This document shows, in pieces, positions 58,313-64,000 of a stretch of 64,000 nucleotides of DNA. The stretch covers positions 210,419 to 274,418 of the forward strand of contig VXAZ01002480.1 of the NCBI GenBank assembly GCA_013399875.1. The letters are read 5' to 3'. The notes beneath the pieces are model-generated. The model did not search any database, was not told the origin of the DNA, and worked only from the letters and a program-made list of their open reading frames with translations. Each line of letters opens with the position of its first letter. Within the stretch, counting starts at the first letter, position 1. The translations under genes and the position numbers were made by a program. This DNA comes from Gymnorhina tibicen (Eukaryota; Chordata; Aves; Passeriformes; Artamidae).

Positions 58313-61300
58313 CCCGGGGTCTGTGCCAGAGGGCGAGGAGAGCCGTGAGGTGACCCGGGGTGTGCGGTGCCTGCGCGGGGAGGACCTGGCCGGCCCCGTG
58401 GCTCCGGGGCTCTTTGCCAGGACGCGGTTCCACGCTCCCAGCTCCGCTGTGCCAGCTGCTCCTGCAGCATCCTGAGGCAGGGCTCTTTCCTGGGGCGTCC
58501 ATCTCCTGGAAGGATCATTTGAAGGAGAGCTTTGAGCAGGGAATCAAAGCACATCAGAGAGCAGGGAGGTGGCCCCGGGCTGGAGCTGGACGTGGTGGCC
58601 TCCGCAGCCCCGCTGTTGCCCATCCGGCTGCCAGAGTGGAATGACCAGTAGCTCAGGCAGGGGAAGGACAGGACATCAGACTCTCCATTCCTGCTTCACA
58701 TGAGCAGCCTGATCCTGGAATAACTCTGTTCTATTTTTCCCAAGCTGAGCAGTGACAAATCAGAAAAATATTATTTGGCTATTAAAGCATCTCTGTATCC
58801 CTCAGAGTAGAACGAGCCGCAGGCCTGCTGCCTTCCTGCAGTGAAACTGGTTTCATGCAATGCTCTTTTCTGGCCAGATCCTAGATCTGGATTTCTTCAC
58901 TGCAATACTTTGATCGTTGCAGGTTTCCCAGGTTGTTACCGAGATGAGGGGATTCCTGCCATATGTGGCATTTACCCATTTCTGCTGGCTCTGCGGGTGA
59001 TAGCTCTAAAAAAGGATGCCGGTGTTCCCGCTGTGCCGGAGGCTTTGTTCGGGCCCCAGCAATGGTTACGGAGCACTGCAGGAATTCAGGACAGGTTTTT
59101 GGGCAGCAGCACGGCGGTGACAGATGGCTGCAGGCACCGAGGCTTCCCGAGCCGTGCGTGCGCTCCGGGCACAGCCAGACCTGGCGGTGCAGAGGTGCCC
59201 ATCCCAGCCGGCCCACGCTGCCAGGGCTGCCAGCAGGGTTTGCCTCGACCCCTCTCACGCATCCTCCCGGTATTTTCAGCAGTCACAGGGACCCGGGTAA
59301 GGCCGGCAGGATGGGCGGGCCAGGGTGCTGCTGTCCTTCCGAAAGCCCCGCTCTGGCTGCTCTGTTCCCCCGGCAGAGCCCGAGGGCGTGCGGCATTGTC
59401 GGGGCAGTGACACGGAGCACACGCACCCCGTCGCATACCCGGGGTGTATTTACACCGCGGTGTGCACAGCCCTGTCCCTCTGCCCCAGAGCTGGGTCAGA
59501 CTCAGCTCCTCCCACACTGGACAGGTGAGACCTGGATCAGCACAGTGGTCTGAACCTTGGCTAAAGGAATGCAAGGATTTGCCCTAATCCACATCACTAA
59601 AGGGATTTCCATGCGGTGGAGCTGTGCCTGTCAGGGCTTCTAAGGCAGCCCACATCACGTTCTGCAGTCACAGGGACCTGGACATTACCTGGTACCTGGG
59701 AGAACACCTGGAATTTTGCCTGTGACATAGGGAGGCGTTGCCAACATCTAGTTTATTTTTACAAAGCACTCGTGTTTTCACAAGAGAGCGTTTTCTGAAA
59801 AAGATGTGTTTCATGAGCTAATTTCCAGCCCACGCCTCCTCCTCAGTTCTGCATTGCTCCCTAGGCTGTACACCTGCCATCAGAACCACCTGGATGCAGG
59901 AACAGAACAGGAGGTAAAGGTGCAGCGGCAGCACTAACTCAGAGGAACTGCCCTGCACTGCTGTCTTCTCTTCTAGTGAGTAGAACACCAGTTTTATGAG
60001 ACTGGTACCATCAATACCAATCAAAAATCTCTAAGGGCAGCTGAGGTCAGTTTGGAGGCTCATCCATGATAATTCTGCCTCAGCTGTTAGTCTTGGGCAT
60101 GTTTTCATGTAGACCTGGGATGAATTCTCGGTGTTCACCTTTGCTGATTGAACTTTCACTTTCTGTTGTTGTTAAAAGTCACCTGTTCAATGAACGCGAC
60201 ACCTTTGGAACGGGAGCAGAGTCTGAAGAGAGACAAAACACTTTTGTTATTCAGCTGTGTCTGTTCCTAAATCTGGTTCACCTGATTCACGTAGAATGGT
60301 CATTAAATAGCAAAGAAGAAAAGTTCACTGCTCAGGCCTCAGTCTCCTCTGCTGTAAAAGGGGGTGAGACTGCTCTTACCAACTCTTCAGCCCACTAAAG
60401 AAAGCCCAGGCACCTGAGAATTTTGTGGCTGCTTCTACCCAAGAGTTCTTTAGAACTGTGAGTGATTTAGGAACAATTCTAGAGTGAAGCTTCTCAGGAG
60501 GTGCTGTGGTTTGAAACTGAAGTGACTGAATTTGTAAGGGATGCTGAAAGGTGGAGTGCCAGTTTGCCCCCCAGGTGTGCCAGTGCAGCCAGAGCTGCAG
60601 CTGCTGGCCTGGGCAACTCCCCCACTACATTTGGATCAGTGTTCAAACCTCAGTGGCTTTTGGCAAGATGAAAAGAGATTGCATTTTTCCAGTAGTGAAG
60701 TCATCTGTGACTCATTTTGATCATTTCTGTTTAAAAATAGATTCAGTTTATTCATAACAAACTATTTTAAATCTAATCGTATTCCCAAACAGTCCTTTAC
60801 AAGGTGCATTTTCAAAGCCATTTCTGCCTGTTAATAACGCAACTCTTCCGTTTCTGCGTTTGTAATTTATGATTGTTTGAAGTGATTTTCTAATTTGTGA
60901 GTCATGGCATTATGGAAAGGTGTTCTGGTAATTGTATCTTGCTCAGCAAACTTTTGGGTTTAGATTGTGGGAATACCTTCAGTTTGCCAAACCCCCGAAG
61001 CCGAGCACTCCTGTCACCAGCGTGTGCTGGCAGCAGTCGGAGGGATGGGTTAGGGCACAGGGGATGCTTGCTGGTTTGACAGTGATGGTCCTGTAGAAGC
61101 TCTGTAGATATTTTCATTCACAAAACCAGCAGCAGGAATTACACAGCAGCATATTTAGTCTGTGCAATGAACACGTATTTCCAATTTTATCCACTTTTGT
61201 TACTCTGTACCATAATTACATGTATGGCACTTCTGGGCTTCTGGGCTGGATTTTTGCTTTGTAGGCACATTCTTCCCTTATGTGGTTTTTCTTGGCCATT

Positions 61301-61390
61301 TTGCCTGCCTGGAACATTTCCACTGCTCTGTGGCCCCAGGTAATTCCTCTTTCCTGACCTCTCCTCGGAACTCCTGGACTTTTTACAAGA

Positions 61391-61628
61391 GCATGTAATG
61401 GTAGGACAAGGGGGAATGGCTTCAAACTGAAAGAGAATAAGGTAAGATTAGATATTAGGAAGAAATTATTCCAGCAGTGGCTGCCCCTGGATCCCTGGCA
61501 GTGCCCAAGGCCAGGCTGGACATTGGGGCTGGGAGCAGCCTGGGACAGTGGGAGGTGTCCCTGCCATGGCAGGGGTGGCCCTGGATGGGCTTTGGGGTCC
61601 CTTCCAACCCAGGCCGTTCTATGATTCT
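61391..61628 (+). mobile_element. CR1 LINE fragment with internal deletion
   Basis: GCATGTAATGGTAGGACAAG, GGGGAATGGCTTCAAACTGA and TTAGATATTAGGAAGAAATT, then a direct jump to CAGTGGCTGCCCCTGGATCC. It ends CCTTCCAACCCAGGCCGTTC followed by TATGATTCTGG. The GGCCCTGGCACAGGGTGCCC block present in other copies is missing at the jump. It is in LRRC27 orientation. Confidence 0.95.
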
Positions 61629-63540
61629 GGGAGACATTGGAGGCTGATTCCATGTTGTTCCTTCATAAACTTTAATTACAGTAAAATAAAATTGCCTGTT
61701 CTGCAGCCAGTATGTGGCACATGTACAGCGCAGTTAAACTTTCCTCTAACCTTCACTGTAACTGGGACAAATCCACACTCCGTGGCAGCAGCAGGGCTGT
61801 GCGCTCCTGGTGTACCTGGGGTGCAGCTCTGCAGGCAGCAGGCTGTATGTACCCTCTCCGTGGTGTGAGGAACCCATCTGCACTTGGGTCTCAGGTCTCT
61901 CTTCCAAGAGAATGGGCCCAGAAGGATCCAGCTGTTGTCCCCATCGTAGTGCTTGGAAAAACCCCCTCACACTCCCAGCGTCCCAGAGCCCCCCGGTGCC
62001 TCCGTCTGCCGCTCCTGGCCTGCAGTTTCTCTCATGCTGGGTTTTGTTTTTTCTTTTCAAGTGTACCTTGTCAGTATTGCAGGAGTTGACATTTCTAGGG
62101 GAGCACTGTCAAATGGAGCTGCTAATCACACTGGAAGATTTGTTTTGTAACATTCCTTTCAGCTTTAATTACTGGTAATTTAGAACCAAAGAGCTGTGCC
62201 ATTAGCAATGTATTTGTCATTTCTGCAAGTGAGGTTTTAGAGAAACATTCAAAAAGAGCAAATACATTATTTCATACTGGAATGAGGGAGGCAGACAGAC
62301 ACAGGCAGAATTTTAAGCAGCCAACCTGTCAAAGGTGAGGCAGGTTGGACTGTACAGTAAAGCTGGGAATGCAGATTTACAGTGACTCCAGCAGTACAAT
62401 GTGAAAAATATATCCTGACTGAGATTGTCTGTGGGGCTTTTGGTGCTGCGCTTCCAAAATACATCTTTATAAATCATATGACCATCTAAGATAAATGTCA
62501 GGACAAAGTATGATATTACCTTTCTCTTAGAGGCTTGGTACATTTATTTTGTTAAAGATTTGCCAGGTTTCAGCTGTTGTGCTTTTGTTTGAATCAAAAA
62601 TGATGGAAAGTATTATTTAATTCTGCAAAATCTAGTTAGGAAGGGAAAATTGCTTCTTTTGTTTTACTGCTATGAAACATAATTTATAAATGTTTATAAA
62701 TAATCAGCAGAAACCCGATTTCTGAAATGGATTGTGCATCTTTGGCACTGTGTTCCCATCTCAGCAGGCAGTGAGAAAGACCTGACAGGTGACTGCCACC
62801 CTACCTGTCACTTTCTCTCTACCTGGCTGACCTCTGCTGCACATATTTCTGCATATGAGACAGTGGTCGCTCGTGGTTTCCTTGGGCAAGAAAGGTTCCG
62901 GGTGATGCTGGGACTGAGAAGCAATGTAGACCAAATTATTTCAGCAGCAGCAGAAAGTCAGAACAATGAACTAAAAAGAAAACATGGAAAACTTCAGTAA
63001 AAAACTTCATTTTCTTTCATATGAAGAAAAATAATACAGTATAAAAAATTATATATCAAAATATTCCATTCACTTATGAGTGGGTGGTAGCACTGGGTGA
63101 GCTGACAAAGTTCATTTTGTCTGACTAATCTTGAATGGGGCAAACCATTTCCTTAGAGAAACAGTCAAAAATCTTAAAAAATAAATTCAAAAAGACATGA
63201 GAAGTTTGCAAAGCTATTAAGCAACAGGAGAATATAAGGCCAAAAAAAGGTAAAAGAAGAAAAAGCATGCAGGCAATCACAAGCAAGACAGTTTTGGACT
63301 AGTTAAGAATCACTAGACTTGGCCAACTAAATAATTTAAGGCAGTATATAGTGTCTGCCTATGTACTGCTGGTAATTATGATAGAAATCAGAAACACAGC
63401 AAATCCAAGCCCTTCTCTTTGGCTCAGCTGCTCTGGGCCTCTGAGCACTCCCCCGCCTCTCACAGCGCTGGCTCCTCCGAGGTCCCTTCAGCCGGGGCTG
63501 GCCCAGGGTCACAGCTTTGCCAAATGTCCCTGGCCCACAG

Positions 63541-63641
63541 GAAACCTGACTGCATTGACAGCCTTCAATCTGAGCCACTGTCCCCTTCAATTTCCACCTT
63601 GAGGTGTCGTACAAAAGGGACTAAAACCCTTTCTTGGGGCG
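63541..63641 (+). pseudogene. LRRC27: LRRC27-like exon block 3 with in-frame TGA
   Basis: A CCCTGGCCCACAG acceptor precedes a phase-1 start, reading (x)NLTALTAFNLSHCPLQFPP, then TGA at 63600-63602, then GVVQKGLK. LRRC27 in human has VTTLKALNLRHCPLEFPP continuing into QLVVQKGL (from memory). Similarity therefore runs through the stop with no change in codon number, and the TGA sits where Gln is expected. Alternatively the exon ends at GAG|GTGTCG (63603), but the stop would already be included. Downstream similarity fades after GLK, so the right end is uncertain. A sequencing error, though possible, would need to affect more than one base of the codon. Confidence 0.65.
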
Positions 63642-64000
63642 TTCTGGGAGCGGAAAGCTACTCCGTATGGAGCCGGCCCCGTCGGGTCTGTTGGAGAGGT
63701 ATTTGTGTGCCTTCACTGTGTTATAAATGAATCGGTTAATTCACGCTCAGATATGAAATATCATGATATTAAACTGTATACTGGGTCCTGTGGGGGGGGA
63801 GTTCTTGGGACAGCCGAGCGCGATTCCGGGAAACCTGCTTTCTTTGCCGACATTTACATTTCAAAATCCCGGAGCTCGCCTTGAGCTGGGTGTAGTCTCG
63901 GCCCCGTTTAACATTTGCACTCGAATGGAGGACCGGCTGGGGCTGAACGCAATACCACACCCGCCGAACGGTCACTTTACATCGAAAAGGAACAACCCCT
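63642..64000. other. Right edge, no feature recognised
   Basis: A CpG-rich patch at about 63640-63700 and 63800-63970 (GCCGAGCGCGATTCCGGGAA). No continuation of the LRRC27 coding sequence is visible. Confidence 0.4.

Larger units (their letters stand above)
57874..63540 (+). other. LRRC27: Presumed LRRC27 intron between blocks 2 and 3
   Basis: About 5.7 kb containing CR1 fragments at 58042 and 61391, GC- and CpG-rich patches at about 58320-58440 and 58990-59450, and otherwise AT-rich sequence. Frames of 190-220 codons near 58-59.5 kb lie in CR1 or in GC-rich DNA and overlap each other; none is recognisable. Confidence 0.5.

Overview
This window is vertebrate nuclear DNA, almost certainly from a bird and probably a songbird. 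It carries at least fifteen 5'-truncated CR1 LINE copies, most ending in the avian CR1 3' signature (imperfect ATTCTATG/ATTCTGTG tails). It also has introns tens of kilobases long, GC-rich minisatellites and CpG islands, and no bacterial-style gene packing. Most open reading frames in the window are chance frames in GC-rich or repetitive DNA.

Two genes can be recognised. (1) STK32C (a YANK-family Ser/Thr kinase) lies on the minus strand. Only one coding exon, 56 bp at 5075-5130, is visible; it encodes the start of the kinase domain including the Gly-rich loop. Bases 1-5074 are its downstream intron and 5131 to about 47 kb its first intron. (2) Three exon-like blocks of LRRC27 (leucine-rich-repeat protein) lie on the plus strand at 54925-55053, about 57821-57873 and 63541 onward. 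STK32C and LRRC27 are head-to-head neighbours in human (from memory), so the CpG-rich segment around 46.9-47.9 kb, which holds a 486-bp run of N, is most likely their shared divergent promoter and probably hides STK32C exon 1. The LRRC27 blocks look damaged: consensus LRR residues are lost, the joint between blocks one and two does not keep the frame, and block three has an in-frame TGA. LRRC27 may therefore be decaying in this lineage.

Layout: 1-5 kb, STK32C intron with two minisatellites (54 bp and 102 bp units); 5.1 kb, STK32C exon; 5-47 kb, intron 1 with CR1 copies, simple repeats, two CpG-rich islands (33.3 and 42.5 kb) and two near-identical tandem duplications (979 bp and 1104 bp), each split exactly by a single N and best explained as unmerged overlapping contigs; 47 kb, promoter with assembly gap and a G-quadruplex-capable 11-bp minisatellite; 48-64 kb, a more AT-rich plus-strand unit with CR1 copies and the LRRC27 blocks.

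I found no tRNA, rRNA, CRISPR array, operon or new multi-gene system. The points most worth following are the hidden promoter, the apparent LRRC27 decay, the false duplications and the promoter-proximal G4 repeat. Family and synteny statements rest on memory, without database searches. CR1 boundaries are approximate.
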